DNA of 64,000 nucleotides from Arthrobacter sp. FW306-07-I (lineage in GTDB: Bacteria > Actinomycetota > Actinomycetes > Actinomycetales > Micrococcaceae). How positions within the stretch are numbered: the first letter of the stretch is position 1; every line of letters starts with the position of its first letter. Of this stretch, positions 50,498 to 59,063 are shown in pieces. The position numbers were made by a program, and so were the translations under genes. The stretch lies in contig NZ_CP084550.1 in NCBI RefSeq assembly GCF_021800405.1, forward strand, positions 744,001 through 808,000, written 5' to 3'. The notes under the pieces were generated by a model. That model had not been told where the DNA came from and ran no database searches. It saw only the letters and a program-made list of their open reading frames with translations.

Positions 50498-51757
50498 TTA
50501 TCGGGTTGCTGTGGCGGCGTGGACTAGCTGCCGGTCGCCGCGGTAGGCGGCGGCTGCGATGGTTTCCAGGGCGTCGATGTCCAGGGTGCGGGGATTGTTT
50601 TCGACCAGCCGGGTTGCCTTCATTGCCTGGGTTGCCAGCCAACGTTCCTTGCCCTGTGGCATGCCGAGCCCGTCGAGGGTGGTGGGGATCCCGATGGCGG
50701 TCAGGAGTCCCGCGATGTGGTCGATGAAGAGGTGGGAAAGCTGTTCATCGTCTTCTTGCCCGCTGCCCACGTTCATGGCCCGGGCGAGGGTGGCGAACTC
50801 CGCCACGCGTGCCGGACGGTTGAACTCCATGACGTAGGGGAGCAGGACGCCCACGCCGACCCCGTGAGGGGTATGTGTAGCTGCACCGACGGGGTACTGC
50901 AGGGCATGCGCTGCCGCCGTACCGCCGGTGCCCAGCGCCAGGCCGCCTGCCATTGCGGCGAACACCATATCGTCCCGTGCCGCCGCAAGGCGCTCGGGGT
51001 CAGTGTCGCCCTTGACGGCGGTCTTGAGGCTTCTTCCTATCGCAGCTGTTGCCGCCAAGGCATACTGATCGGTCAGCAGGGACTTGCCGACGAACACCCG
51101 CTCGGAACCAAGGAGAGGTGTGGCCGGCCGCTGAATGGCAGTGAATGACTCAATGGCGTGCGAGAGAGCATCCGTTCCAACGGCTGCGGTCAACGCCGGC
51201 GGGGCCCCGTCACTCAGTTCAGGGTCGCAGATCGCGGTGACAGGAACGATGTAGGGACTGGAGATGCCAACCTTCATTTCCCGGTCGGGGTCGCTGACCA
51301 CGGCTACGGGTGTTGCTTCCGAGCCTGTTCCTGCTGTGGTGGGGATGGCGATAACGGGGACGGTCGGGCCGGGGACGGCAAACTCCCCGTAGTAGTCCTG
51401 CGGCTTGCCGCCGTGAGTGAGCAGGATGGCGATGACCTTTGCGAAATCCATGCAGGTTCCGCCGCCGATGCCGACGACGACGTCGACGCGTTCATCGGCA
51501 AGTTTCTCCTTGGCGGCGAGGATGTCCGCGACGGGCAGTTCCGGTTGCACATCGGCGATGGTGGTGCAGTGAATGCCCGAGTCCCTCAACTGGCGCATCA
51601 TAGCGGTGAATGCCGGTTCCTGGGCCATGCGGGCGTCGGTGACGATTAGGGCCTGTCGCGCTCCGGATGGCAGGTGGTGGGGGAGGGCGTGGCGCTGCCC
51701 CCTCCCGACGAGAATCGTGGCGGGCTGCCGGAGCAGGCCCAAGACTGGCTGGTGCAT
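50498..51757 (-). CDS. Iron-containing alcohol dehydrogenase
   Basis: A 419-aa dehydrogenase of the Fe-ADH family. NAD binding is through VVVGIGGGTCMDFAKVIAIL, and AIPTTAGTGSEATPVAVVSD follows. Metal ligands are in AVGTDALSHAIESF (Asp and His), AAHALQYPVGAATHTPHGVG (two His). Such proteins include 4-hydroxybutyrate and 1,3-propanediol dehydrogenases. It is the first gene of the minus-strand run, divergent from a GntR regulator over 133-150 bp, so it is a likely target of that regulator. Confidence 0.9.
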   Translation of the reverse strand: MHQPVLGLLRQPATILVGRGQRHALPHHLPSGARQALIVTDARMAQEPAFTAMMRQLRDSGIHCTTIADVQPELPVADILAAKEKLADERVDVVVGIGGGTCMDFAKVIAILLTHGGKPQDYYGEFAVPGPTVPVIAIPTTAGTGSEATPVAVVSDPDREMKVGISSPYIVPVTAICDPELSDGAPPALTAAVGTDALSHAIESFTAIQRPATPLLGSERVFVGKSLLTDQYALAATAAIGRSLKTAVKGDTDPERLAAARDDMVFAAMAGGLALGTGGTAAAHALQYPVGAATHTPHGVGVGVLLPYVMEFNRPARVAEFATLARAMNVGSGQEDDEQLSHLFIDHIAGLLTAIGIPTTLDGLGMPQGKERWLATQAMKATRLVENNPRTLDIDALETIAAAAYRGDRQLVHAATATR

Positions 51758-51905
51758 GTATTCCTCTTCGAATTCGGCGTTCGTCTGCGGTCTGGCGGTG
51801 ATTGCGCAGTGTCGTCGCTTCAGGCCGCTCTGCTGCGTGCCGTGGTCCTTGAAAAATCAGATCCGATACGATCCAATGTGAAGATAATTCATGAAAGGTA
51901 AGACC

Positions 51906-52670
51906 ATGTCAAGAGAAAAAAGTGATCTGGGTCATGGGGGACCCTGGCAGGATGCTGATGCCGGGGGAGGGACACGCCGGCGCCCGGGGCGGCTTGGTGA
52001 CAGCGTCTACGACACGCTGCTCAACGAACTCCTGTCCGGGTCGATCGAACCTGGCTCCAGAATCATGATTGACCGGCTGTCACGCAGCCTCGGCGTGTCC
52101 CAGAGCCCGATCAGGGAAGCCCTGCTGCGGCTGGAGGCCCAAGGCTTGGTGACCAAAACGCACCTGGTCGGCTACCGCGCGGCTGAACGCATGAGCCGGC
52201 GCCAGTTCGAGGAGCTGTACGAGATGCGGCTCCTCCTCGAACCTTTCGCCGTGAGTGGTTGCGCCCGGCTCGCCAGCGAGAAGCAGATCGGCACGCTGGA
52301 GCATATGACAACCGAAATGAAACAGCAGTCGGGTCGCGGCTCGTACGCTTCGTTTGCCCAGCAGGACGCGGAATTCCATGAATTCATTGCTTCCTGTGGG
52401 GGAAACTCGCTGGTCCGGGAAAGCCTCTCTGCCCTGCACGGTCACCTCCACCTCTTCCGCCTGCACTTCAACACCCAGGGCACGTCGGAGGCATTGCGGG
52501 AGCATGACCAGATTCTTGCCGCGATCAAGGAACGCAACGCGGAAGGTGCCGCCGCCCTCATGAAGCGGCATATTGAAAATTCCAGGGACAGGCTATTGAA
52601 CGCTTTTGAAAACGGAAACGGCGACGCCCGGGTAAGTCCGGCCGGCGAGGGAGAGGTCGAAGAATCATGA
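51906..52670 (+). CDS. GntR-family regulator (FCD subfamily)
   Basis: A 254-aa regulator from ATG 51906 (ATG 51891 adds five residues). The winged helix is GDSVYDTLLNELLSGSIEPG with LGVSQSPIREALLRLEAQG as the recognition helix. The all-helical FCD effector domain (residues 115-230) carries metal-ligand candidates in DAEFHEFIAS and LLEPFAVSGC. It is divergent from the alcohol dehydrogenase, and its stop overlaps the next gene's start, which suggests joint control of both runs by a carboxylate effector. Confidence 0.9.
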   Translation: MSREKSDLGHGGPWQDADAGGGTRRRPGRLGDSVYDTLLNELLSGSIEPGSRIMIDRLSRSLGVSQSPIREALLRLEAQGLVTKTHLVGYRAAERMSRRQFEELYEMRLLLEPFAVSGCARLASEKQIGTLEHMTTEMKQQSGRGSYASFAQQDAEFHEFIASCGGNSLVRESLSALHGHLHLFRLHFNTQGTSEALREHDQILAAIKERNAEGAAALMKRHIENSRDRLLNAFENGNGDARVSPAGEGEVEES

Positions 52671-53602
52671 AAGTCCTGCTCACCGACCAGGTATTTCCGA
52701 GCGTCGAGATCGAACGGACACTGCTCAGCGAAGCCGGGCACGAACTGGTCATCGCGACCTCGGATGAAGAGGCAAGACAACACCTTGTGGACGCGGACGC
52801 TGTCCTGACGACCTACCATCCGCTGCCCGCCGACGTCCTGGCCACCATGCAGCAGGCCAGAATCATCGCCCGGTACGGCATCGGCGTGGACAACATCGAC
52901 CTGGCGGCCGCCGAATCCCGGGGCATCACAGTCACCAATGTTCCTGACTACTGTGTTGAGGAAGTGGCCGAACATGCGGTGGCGATGGCTTTGGCGATCC
53001 ATCGGCGGTTGCAGGACGCCGATGCTGCAACCCGCAGGGGAGACTGGCGCATTTCCTCCGTCCGCCCCATCCACCGCTTGTCCACCTTGACCGCGGGATT
53101 CCTTGGATTCGGCAGGATCGGGCGGAAGGTCGCGGCCACCATGGCCACCTTGGGCTGCCGCATCATCACCCATGACCCCTATGCGTCCAAGCTTCCGCCC
53201 TCGGTAACCGCTGTCAGCCTCGACCTACTCCTCGCACAGTCCGACCTCCTCTTCCTCCACGCACCGCTGACACCAGATACGCACGGAATCATCAGCGCCG
53301 ACGCTATAACCCGCATGCCGCCGAAAGCCATGGTCATCAATGTCGCACGCGGCCCCCTCGTCGTCCTGGAAGACCTACTCGCAGCCCTCCGCGATGGCCG
53401 ACTCGGCGGTGCAGGTTTGGATACCTTCCCGGTGGAACCGGTGGATCCTGAACTACTTACAGACATCCCGAACCTGTTGGTCAGCCCGCATTCCGCATAC
53501 TACTCAGAGGAAGCACTCAAAGAATCTCAACGCAAAGCCGTAGGACAGATCATCAAAGTCCTTTCCGGACAAAAAGCGGACTACGCCCTGGCCGGGTCAT
53601 AA
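52667..53602 (+). CDS. D-2-hydroxyacid dehydrogenase (CtBP/phosphoglycerate dehydrogenase-like)
   Basis: A 311-aa D-isomer-specific 2-hydroxyacid dehydrogenase. The catalytic Arg sits in NVARGPLVVLEDLL, the NAD site is in LTAGFLGFGRIGRKVAATMA, and the C-terminal His-type loop is LLVSPHSAYYSEEAL. The N-terminal substrate part has IIARYGIGVDNIDLAAAESR. Its start overlaps the GntR stop (ATGA), so it is co-expressed with the regulator and is likely to interconvert a 2-oxo and a D-2-hydroxy acid in the same pathway as the divergent genes. Confidence 0.88.
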   Translation: MKVLLTDQVFPSVEIERTLLSEAGHELVIATSDEEARQHLVDADAVLTTYHPLPADVLATMQQARIIARYGIGVDNIDLAAAESRGITVTNVPDYCVEEVAEHAVAMALAIHRRLQDADAATRRGDWRISSVRPIHRLSTLTAGFLGFGRIGRKVAATMATLGCRIITHDPYASKLPPSVTAVSLDLLLAQSDLLFLHAPLTPDTHGIISADAITRMPPKAMVINVARGPLVVLEDLLAALRDGRLGGAGLDTFPVEPVDPELLTDIPNLLVSPHSAYYSEEALKESQRKAVGQIIKVLSGQKADYALAGS

Positions 53603-54325
53603 GACTCCGATCCGAACTGGACGTATTTCGCGCCGGAAAGCGAGGCACTTGGAGGATCACTTCCAAGGTGTGGGTCTCAAGTAACGTCGCGCCCAGATAG
53701 CCCCACCTTGTTGGCCTCTCAGCGAGCACACCAAGCGCCGATAGTGAAGATTCCGTCAACCTGGCGAGGATCGAACAAGTTGCGCTGGTGGCTCTGTGCC
53801 GTCCACAGTTTGGGGGTCAATTCGGGTATCCGGGCTGGAGATTGGGTGCCCTGGCTTAGCTCCCAAACCAGCAGTAGCCGTTGATAACCCATGAGAATTG
53901 TCCCTGGATGTGGGCGGCGGAACCTACCTCAGCGGACTCGGATTGAAGTCCCTTATTCCTGGGTGGCCCCGCAGGGCATTTGCGTCGGGTTGGGGCGCAC
54001 ATCAGCCGGGTGGGCCTTGGGTGGTTGCCGATTATTGCAGGTCTCCGTTGCCGCTGTTCTCGTGCCGATGGTGCGACTTGTTCCGTCAAGCTTCTCCGGG
54101 AGAGGTAAATCCCACGAGTGGCTCCGAAGCCTCAGCGGTCCTATTTATCTTTTGGTTTCCCGGGTATAGCTGTCACGAACGCTTCCGGCGGCGCTGGCAT
54201 CGCCTGCCGGCTTAGGCGTCGGGCAGATTCGAACCATTCTTGTATTGGGAATGGTTATTGGAAGTGTCGTCGCGGGCTATAAGCAGGGCGACGAGTAGAT
54301 CGGTGCGGTGATGCCCGTCCAAGGG
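53603..54325. other. Intergenic region with a possible gene remnant
   Basis: More than 700 bases with no complete gene. Near its right end the plus frame 54170-54298 encodes 42 residues that end in a membrane-like helix (RTILVLGMVIGSVVAGYKQGDE) and a stop, preceded by an in-frame TAG. It could be the decayed C-terminus of a transporter. No repeat or site is seen in the rest. Confidence 0.3.
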
Positions 54326-55024
54326 TTAGCTCTGACGCGGTTTCGGTGCCGGTTCGGACTCCCAGAAGTCCAGCGAGTCCAGCCATCGCACGAGCAGGTC
54401 GCAGGTGCTTTGAAAGTGTTCAAACATGAGTTTCCGGGCCGCTGCGGCGTCACCCGTTTCAATCCGATCGATTACGGCCGTGTGCCCGAAGCGGTTGATC
54501 TCGGCCCAGCCCGGAACGGAGTGAAAAGACGAATCGAATCTCAGAGGCACGAGTCGTCGTGCGGCCTCGGCGAACCATAGCAGCTTGGGAGCGTCGGCCA
54601 TGGTGTGGATGGTGGTGTGAAGGTTGGCATTGAGTTCCAGTGCTGTGGTGGTGTGGTGGTCATCCAGTTTGTGCAGCTCGTCGTCGATGTTGCGGAGGAC
54701 AATGATGCCTTCTGGGTCATCGCGCGTGGCTGCACGGGCCGCTAGTTCACCTTCCGCGGTGGCCCACATGAAGTATGTGTCGACGACGTTGTCGCGCCGC
54801 ATCGGAACAACCCGGAACCCGCGGTTCGGCTGGTGCACTACCCAGCCGTCTTGTGCCAGCTGCAGGAGGGCCTCCCGTACGGGAGTGATGCTCATGTCGA
54901 GCTTCTCGGCCAGGGGGGCGAGTCTCAATGCTTCCCCGTGTTTGACGTCGCCGCTGAGTATTTGGTCACGTATAAGCGATGCGACTTCTTGGCCCATCAA
55001 CTCCCGTTTGCTGAGCTTTTGCAT
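54326..55024 (-). CDS. GntR-family regulator (FCD subfamily)
   Basis: A 232-aa regulator. It has a winged helix with LIRDQILSGDVKHGEALRLA and the recognition helix LDMSITPVREALLQLAQDGW, then wing NRGFRVVPM, followed by the FCD helical domain with ANLHTTIHTMA and RFGHTAVIDRIETGD. It starts 16 bases from a short A/T-rich palindrome (ATAAAAAATATTTTAT, 55023-55038), a likely own-operator/promoter. It lies downstream of the 55634-64000 operon on the same strand and is the best candidate for its regulator. Confidence 0.9.
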   Translation of the reverse strand: MQKLSKRELMGQEVASLIRDQILSGDVKHGEALRLAPLAEKLDMSITPVREALLQLAQDGWVVHQPNRGFRVVPMRRDNVVDTYFMWATAEGELAARAATRDDPEGIIVLRNIDDELHKLDDHHTTTALELNANLHTTIHTMADAPKLLWFAEAARRLVPLRFDSSFHSVPGWAEINRFGHTAVIDRIETGDAAAARKLMFEHFQSTCDLLVRWLDSLDFWESEPAPKPRQS

Positions 55025-55117
55025 AAAAAATATTTTATCATGTGGTGATTCGAGGCCTTCTGAATTGTCTCGTCCTGGCAGTGCCTGCGCGAGTTGCCCA
55101 GGGACAGGATAGGGCAG

Positions 55118-55342
55118 TCATTCCGCATTGCCGAGGGATAAAACGGTGCCTTGACTATATTTCCAGGTGTCCAGAACATGGGCTTGGGGCTCTTGGTACC
55201 AACCCTCCCATGGTGCTGATGTGTAGCCTGCCATCGAATTGCCGTTGTCGTTGCTGGGCGCGGCGCTTCGATGGGCTACCTGGCCGCCTTGGCTCTCGGT
55301 GTGAGCGGCAGCAAGTCCGGCGCTCCACTGAACCGGTGTCAT
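55118..55342 (-). CDS. Small open frame with good ribosome site (uncertain)
   Basis: A 74-codon frame starts at ATG 55342, preceded by AGGGAGA six bases upstream. The predicted product (MTPVQWSAGLAAAHTESQGG...) has no hydrophobic or conserved features that I recognise and the codon use is only average. The region 55025-55633 otherwise holds no gene. It may be a decayed start of a lost gene whose ribosome site survived. Confidence 0.25.
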   Translation of the reverse strand: MTPVQWSAGLAAAHTESQGGQVAHRSAAPSNDNGNSMAGYTSAPWEGWYQEPQAHVLDTWKYSQGTVLSLGNAE

Positions 55343-55633
55343 GTTTTCTCCCTGGCGGTTGACGATGGGCCGTTGCCTATATTGGCTGAGCTGTCCAGCA
55401 GCGCCCGTGAGGTGCTGCTGAACGTTCGAGCTATCGACCGCGTGGGCAGTGGAATGTTCTGGAGGGCAGCAGTTCATAGCTGCTGCGATCGGCGACCAGC
55501 GTTCTCCCGTCAGTCGCGTGCGGCTATTCACGCCGCATTGCCCAGCGGCTATAGCGTTTTCTACGACGCCGGTCCGGACTTAGCCGAACCCGCGCCAGAG
55601 CATTGACGCGTTGATTCCCAAAAGCTTTTCCGG

Positions 55634-56908
55634 TCATGGCGTGGCCACGGGTTGTTCAAGGTTTTCCTTCTCATGGAGGGGTAGGGGTGTTGTTTTCGAA
55701 AAGCCCTTGAGATCGAATTCGGCATCCATTACCTGTTCGGGCATGAGTGGAAGGCCCAGTTCGAGGATTCTGCGGGCTGCCATATGATCTGCGGGGCTGT
55801 TGACCGATTCCACGCCTGTCAGCTGGCTGCCGCTGAAGCAGTACACGGAAAAATTTCCGGTGGCGGGGGTTCCGCGGAGGATCGTTTCGTCGTCTGCGCC
55901 GATGATTCCGGCGATCTGTAGTTTTATGGGGCCTTGCTGCGACCAGAACCACGGGAGGTTTTTGTACGCCGTCGGTTTGCCGGTGAGGGTTTTGGCCAGG
56001 GTCCTGGCTTGGTCGGTTGCGTTCTGGACTGATTCGAGGCGGAGGCGCGTCCGCGCGTGGGTATTGGGGTAGTTGCTGCAGTCGCCGAGTGCGAATATGT
56101 GAGCGTCGGCTGTGCGGAGGCAGGAATCGACGGTGATCCCGTTGTTGACGTCGAGGCCTGTTTGTTCTGCCAGTTCGCTGTTGGGAAGAACGCCGACTCC
56201 GATGACGACGAGGTCGGCCGGGTATGTCGTGCCGCTGGTGCCCACAGCCCCTGTGAGCTTCCCATCCGTCCCGGTGAATGAGGCAACGCCCTCGCCCAGC
56301 CGCATGTTGATGCCGTTGCAGGTGTGGGTTTCTGCGAAGTAGGCCGACATGGTTGGCGAGAGGACCCGCGCCATAGGGCGGGGGGCGAATTCGAGGACGG
56401 TCACATCCAGTCCCCGTTGTCGGGCACCTGCGGCGAATTCCAGGCCTATGAATCCGGCCCCTACGACCACGACACGCCTTGCTGCTGTCATTGCTGTCTG
56501 CAGCGCCATGGCATCGTCCAACGTTCTGAGGTAGTGGATGCCCTTCAGGTCCACTCCCGGGATGGTCATTTCCCGGTTGCGCGCGCCGGTAGCGAAAACG
56601 AGCGACTCATACGGGACAGTGCGGCCGTTGCTGGTGCTGACAGTTTGCTGGTCTCGTTCGATGGCGAGCACCCTAATGCCCGGGTGGAATTGCACTCCTC
56701 GTTCGGCGAAAAACGTTTCGGCTCGCAACGGCAGGGGCTCAGCGCTGTCGTCGCCGGTGATAAAGTCCTTGGACAGTGGCGGGCGTTGGTAGGGCAGGTG
56801 GGGTTCATCCGCGAATAGGTCGATGGGACCTTGGTAGCCTTCGCTCCGGAGGGAGTCGGCCAGCTGGACGCCGGCCTGCCCTCCGCCGATGATGACGATG
56901 CCGCTCAT
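55634..56908 (-). CDS. NAD(P)H:ferredoxin reductase (FAD)
   Basis: A 424-aa flavoprotein of the rubredoxin/putidaredoxin-reductase type. FAD site IIGGGQAGVQLADSLR (6-21), PYQRPPLSKDFITGD, NAD site VVVGAGFIGLEFAAGARQRG, and the C-terminal IFALGDCSNYP flavin motif. It passes electrons from NADH to the 2Fe-2S ferredoxin whose gene overlaps it by four bases. Normally the ferredoxin would feed a P450 or Rieske oxygenase. Here the only further redox protein is the Rieske protein at 60145. Confidence 0.92.
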   Translation of the reverse strand: MSGIVIIGGGQAGVQLADSLRSEGYQGPIDLFADEPHLPYQRPPLSKDFITGDDSAEPLPLRAETFFAERGVQFHPGIRVLAIERDQQTVSTSNGRTVPYESLVFATGARNREMTIPGVDLKGIHYLRTLDDAMALQTAMTAARRVVVVGAGFIGLEFAAGARQRGLDVTVLEFAPRPMARVLSPTMSAYFAETHTCNGINMRLGEGVASFTGTDGKLTGAVGTSGTTYPADLVVIGVGVLPNSELAEQTGLDVNNGITVDSCLRTADAHIFALGDCSNYPNTHARTRLRLESVQNATDQARTLAKTLTGKPTAYKNLPWFWSQQGPIKLQIAGIIGADDETILRGTPATGNFSVYCFSGSQLTGVESVNSPADHMAARRILELGLPLMPEQVMDAEFDLKGFSKTTPLPLHEKENLEQPVATP

Positions 56909-57237
56909 TGTTCTGCCTGTGTCAGGGGAACGTCGACGGCGATCTCTTCGAGGGCGGGTCCGACCTTGATCTGGCAGCCGAGGCGCGATCGCTCCGCATC
57001 CCGGGGTGAGGAGGTGACTTCAAGCATCTCCTCTTCGTCCTCATTCATTCCAGGCAGGCAATGGAGGTAGTCCTCCCGGACGTAGACGTGGCAGGTAGCG
57101 CACATGGCCTGGCCTCCGCACTCCCCGATGATGCCGTCCACGCCGTTTGTGACGGCGGCGCGCATGACGGAGGTACCTGGGACGGCGTCGACAACGTCTG
57201 TGTTGCCGCTTGCGTGGTGGTAGAAGATCTTTGGCAT
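56905..57237 (-). CDS. 2Fe-2S ferredoxin (adrenodoxin/putidaredoxin type)
   Basis: A 110-aa ferredoxin. Cluster ligands are C40, C46, C49 and C88 (GECGGQAMCATCHVYV and RLGCQI), the C-x5-C-x2-C pattern of vertebrate-type ferredoxins such as putidaredoxin. The acidic segment NEDEEEMLE is the usual partner-binding helix. It couples the reductase encoded next to it to a terminal redox enzyme. Confidence 0.93.
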   Translation of the reverse strand: MPKIFYHHASGNTDVVDAVPGTSVMRAAVTNGVDGIIGECGGQAMCATCHVYVREDYLHCLPGMNEDEEEMLEVTSSPRDAERSRLGCQIKVGPALEEIAVDVPLTQAEQ

Positions 57238-57275
57238 TCTCTGGTTCCTAGCTGTTTGTGGCTTTGCCTGGGTGG

Positions 57276-58250
57276 TCAGGGGCGTCGTCCGACCAGGACC
57301 CGGGCGGCGTTCGTGACCATGATCTGGTGGATGGTTTCGTCGGACACGCCTCGTTCGCGTAGGGCGGGAAGGATGCGGTCCGAAATGTTGGCGTGGTGCC
57401 AGTTGGGGGCGTGTTTTGCCCGCCAGGACGGGGGGGTGTTGATGCTGAAGAAACCTGCATCGTGCGAGAGTGTCAGGCGGTCGGCGTAGCCCAGTTCGCA
57501 GAGTTTTACGAGCATGTCTATGCGTTGGTCGTCCTGCAGCACCTGTTCCATGCCGAACCGGTCGAGCCCGATGGTTGATCCGTTGTCCATGAGTTCCCGG
57601 AGGTAGCTCAGGTCAGTGCTGTCGCCGCAATGTCCGATGACCAGGTGTTCCAGCGGAACTCCGAGGGCTTCGAAGAACTTCTGCTGGTCCCGTCCGGTGA
57701 AGTGTTCGGCGTGGGTGTGGGTGGTGATAGTCGTTCCGGTTTCCTGGTGGGCTACGGCCGCTGCCCGCATGATCCGGTCCACGTCCGGGGTGATCCCGTA
57801 TTCGTCCGTTGCGATCTTGATCATGGCGGCCTTGACTGCGGTGTCGGCGATGCCCTGGGTGATGTCTTTGATGAAGTACTCTTCCAGCGGTTCGGGCCGG
57901 TCGACTATGAGTCCTGGACCATTGACCTTGAAGAACATCGGCAGGTCTTTGAAGCTGTAGAAGCCGGTGGCCACGACAATGTTGATTTCTGTCTCCGCGG
58001 CCACCTTCTGGATCCTGGGGATGTAGCGGCCGAGGCCCGGGACGGTGAGGTCGACTACCGTGTCGATGCCTTTGGCCTTGAGAGCGTTCAGGCCGTCAAT
58101 GGCTTTCTGGACGAAGCGGTCTTCATCCCATTCGGGGTGGGGGTAGTTTTGTTCGAGTTCGGGGTTTTTGGTGAACAGGTGCTCGTGGGTCAGGGTGGTG
58201 CCGAGGTTTTCTACGGCGACTGGTCCCCGGACTGTTTCGACGCTGGTCAT
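57276..58250 (-). CDS. Phosphotriesterase-like metallohydrolase (PTE/PLL family)
   Basis: A 324-aa amidohydrolase-superfamily hydrolase with all binuclear metal ligands of the PTE family: H22 and H24 in LTHEHLF, the carboxylated Lys145 in MIKIATDE, H178 in TTHTHAEH, H207 in IGHCGDS and D264 in LSHDAG. Family members hydrolyse lactones, esters or phosphotriesters. Given the operon, a lactone or cyclic ester formed during ring degradation is more likely than a phosphotriester. The preferred start is ATG 58250. Confidence 0.88.
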   Translation of the reverse strand: MTSVETVRGPVAVENLGTTLTHEHLFTKNPELEQNYPHPEWDEDRFVQKAIDGLNALKAKGIDTVVDLTVPGLGRYIPRIQKVAAETEINIVVATGFYSFKDLPMFFKVNGPGLIVDRPEPLEEYFIKDITQGIADTAVKAAMIKIATDEYGITPDVDRIMRAAAVAHQETGTTITTHTHAEHFTGRDQQKFFEALGVPLEHLVIGHCGDSTDLSYLRELMDNGSTIGLDRFGMEQVLQDDQRIDMLVKLCELGYADRLTLSHDAGFFSINTPPSWRAKHAPNWHHANISDRILPALRERGVSDETIHQIMVTNAARVLVGRRP

Positions 58251-58289
58251 GATGGCTTTTGCCTTTCCTTCGTTCCGTCTGAAAGTTTT

Positions 58290-59063
58290 CTACTGTGCGG
58301 CGCTTACGGGCGTCTGCCGGTGGATCTGGTCCAGTGCTTTGCGGATGATGGCAAAGTCCAGGGCCGCGGTGACCAGGTTGAACCCGTCAGCGATGAGCTT
58401 TTCCGGGTCCCCGGTAATGCCGACAATCCGGTTGTTGTCGAGGCAGGCCTGTCGGATGCGGGTGATGGCGCTGATATGTTCGGGATCGGTGGCTTGTTCG
58501 ATGTTTAGTGGCTGGCCGCCGAGGCTGACGCCCAGGTCGGCCGGTCCGATGTAGACGCCGTCGATTCCCGGTGTGGTGATGATGTCCTCGAGGTTGTTCA
58601 GCGCTTCGGCGGTTTCAATCATGACCAGGCACAGGACCTCGCGGTTGACGGTTTCCGGGTCGGTTCCAAGGCCGTAGCGGGCGCGGATGGGTCCCCAGCT
58701 GCGCTCACCCTGGGGGTAGTACCGGCAGGCCCGGGCGGCGAGGGCAGCCTCCTCGGCCGTGTTGACCATCGGTACGATGACGCCCTCGGCTCCGGCGTCA
58801 AGTGCCTGGCCGATGAGGGCGCGGTCGTTCTGGGCCACCCGTACCAGGGGTGTGGTCTGGCTGGCGGCGATCGCGCGGAGCATTTCGATCAGGGTGTCCT
58901 GGGATGTCAGGCCGTGCTGTTGATCGATGTAGATGAAATCGAATCCTGCCATCGCGAACTCTTCGGCGATTTGGGCGCTTCCCAGGGCGCAGGAGAGTCC
59001 AACGGCGGCGTGGCTGGCTGACAGGCGGGTCTTGAGCCTGTTGGGGCGGGGAAGGCTGGTCAT
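58290..59063 (-). CDS. HpcH/HpaI-family aldolase
   Basis: A 257-aa class II aldolase of the HpaI family (2,4-dihydroxyhept-2-ene-1,7-dioate or 2-keto-3-deoxy-glucarate type). Metal ligands Glu and Asp are in CLVMIETAEALNNLEDI and DGVYIGPADLGVSLGG; the catalytic Arg/His are in PLVRVAQND and YIDQQHGLT. It cleaves a 2-oxo-4-hydroxy acid to pyruvate (or oxaloacetate) and an aldehyde, the normal last step of meta-type ring degradation. Its start overlaps nothing; its upstream neighbour overlaps by 4 bp. Confidence 0.9.
   Translation of the reverse strand: MTSLPRPNRLKTRLSASHAAVGLSCALGSAQIAEEFAMAGFDFIYIDQQHGLTSQDTLIEMLRAIAASQTTPLVRVAQNDRALIGQALDAGAEGVIVPMVNTAEEAALAARACRYYPQGERSWGPIRARYGLGTDPETVNREVLCLVMIETAEALNNLEDIITTPGIDGVYIGPADLGVSLGGQPLNIEQATDPEHISAITRIRQACLDNNRIVGITGDPEKLIADGFNLVTAALDFAIIRKALDQIHRQTPVSAAQ

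Noticed and set aside
54210..54235. Sequence GGGCAGATTCGAACCATT resembling the T-arm of a tRNA on the minus strand
   Set aside because: No acceptor or anticodon stem can be folded around it and it does not match the tRNA-Thr end, so it is not an attR or tRNA.
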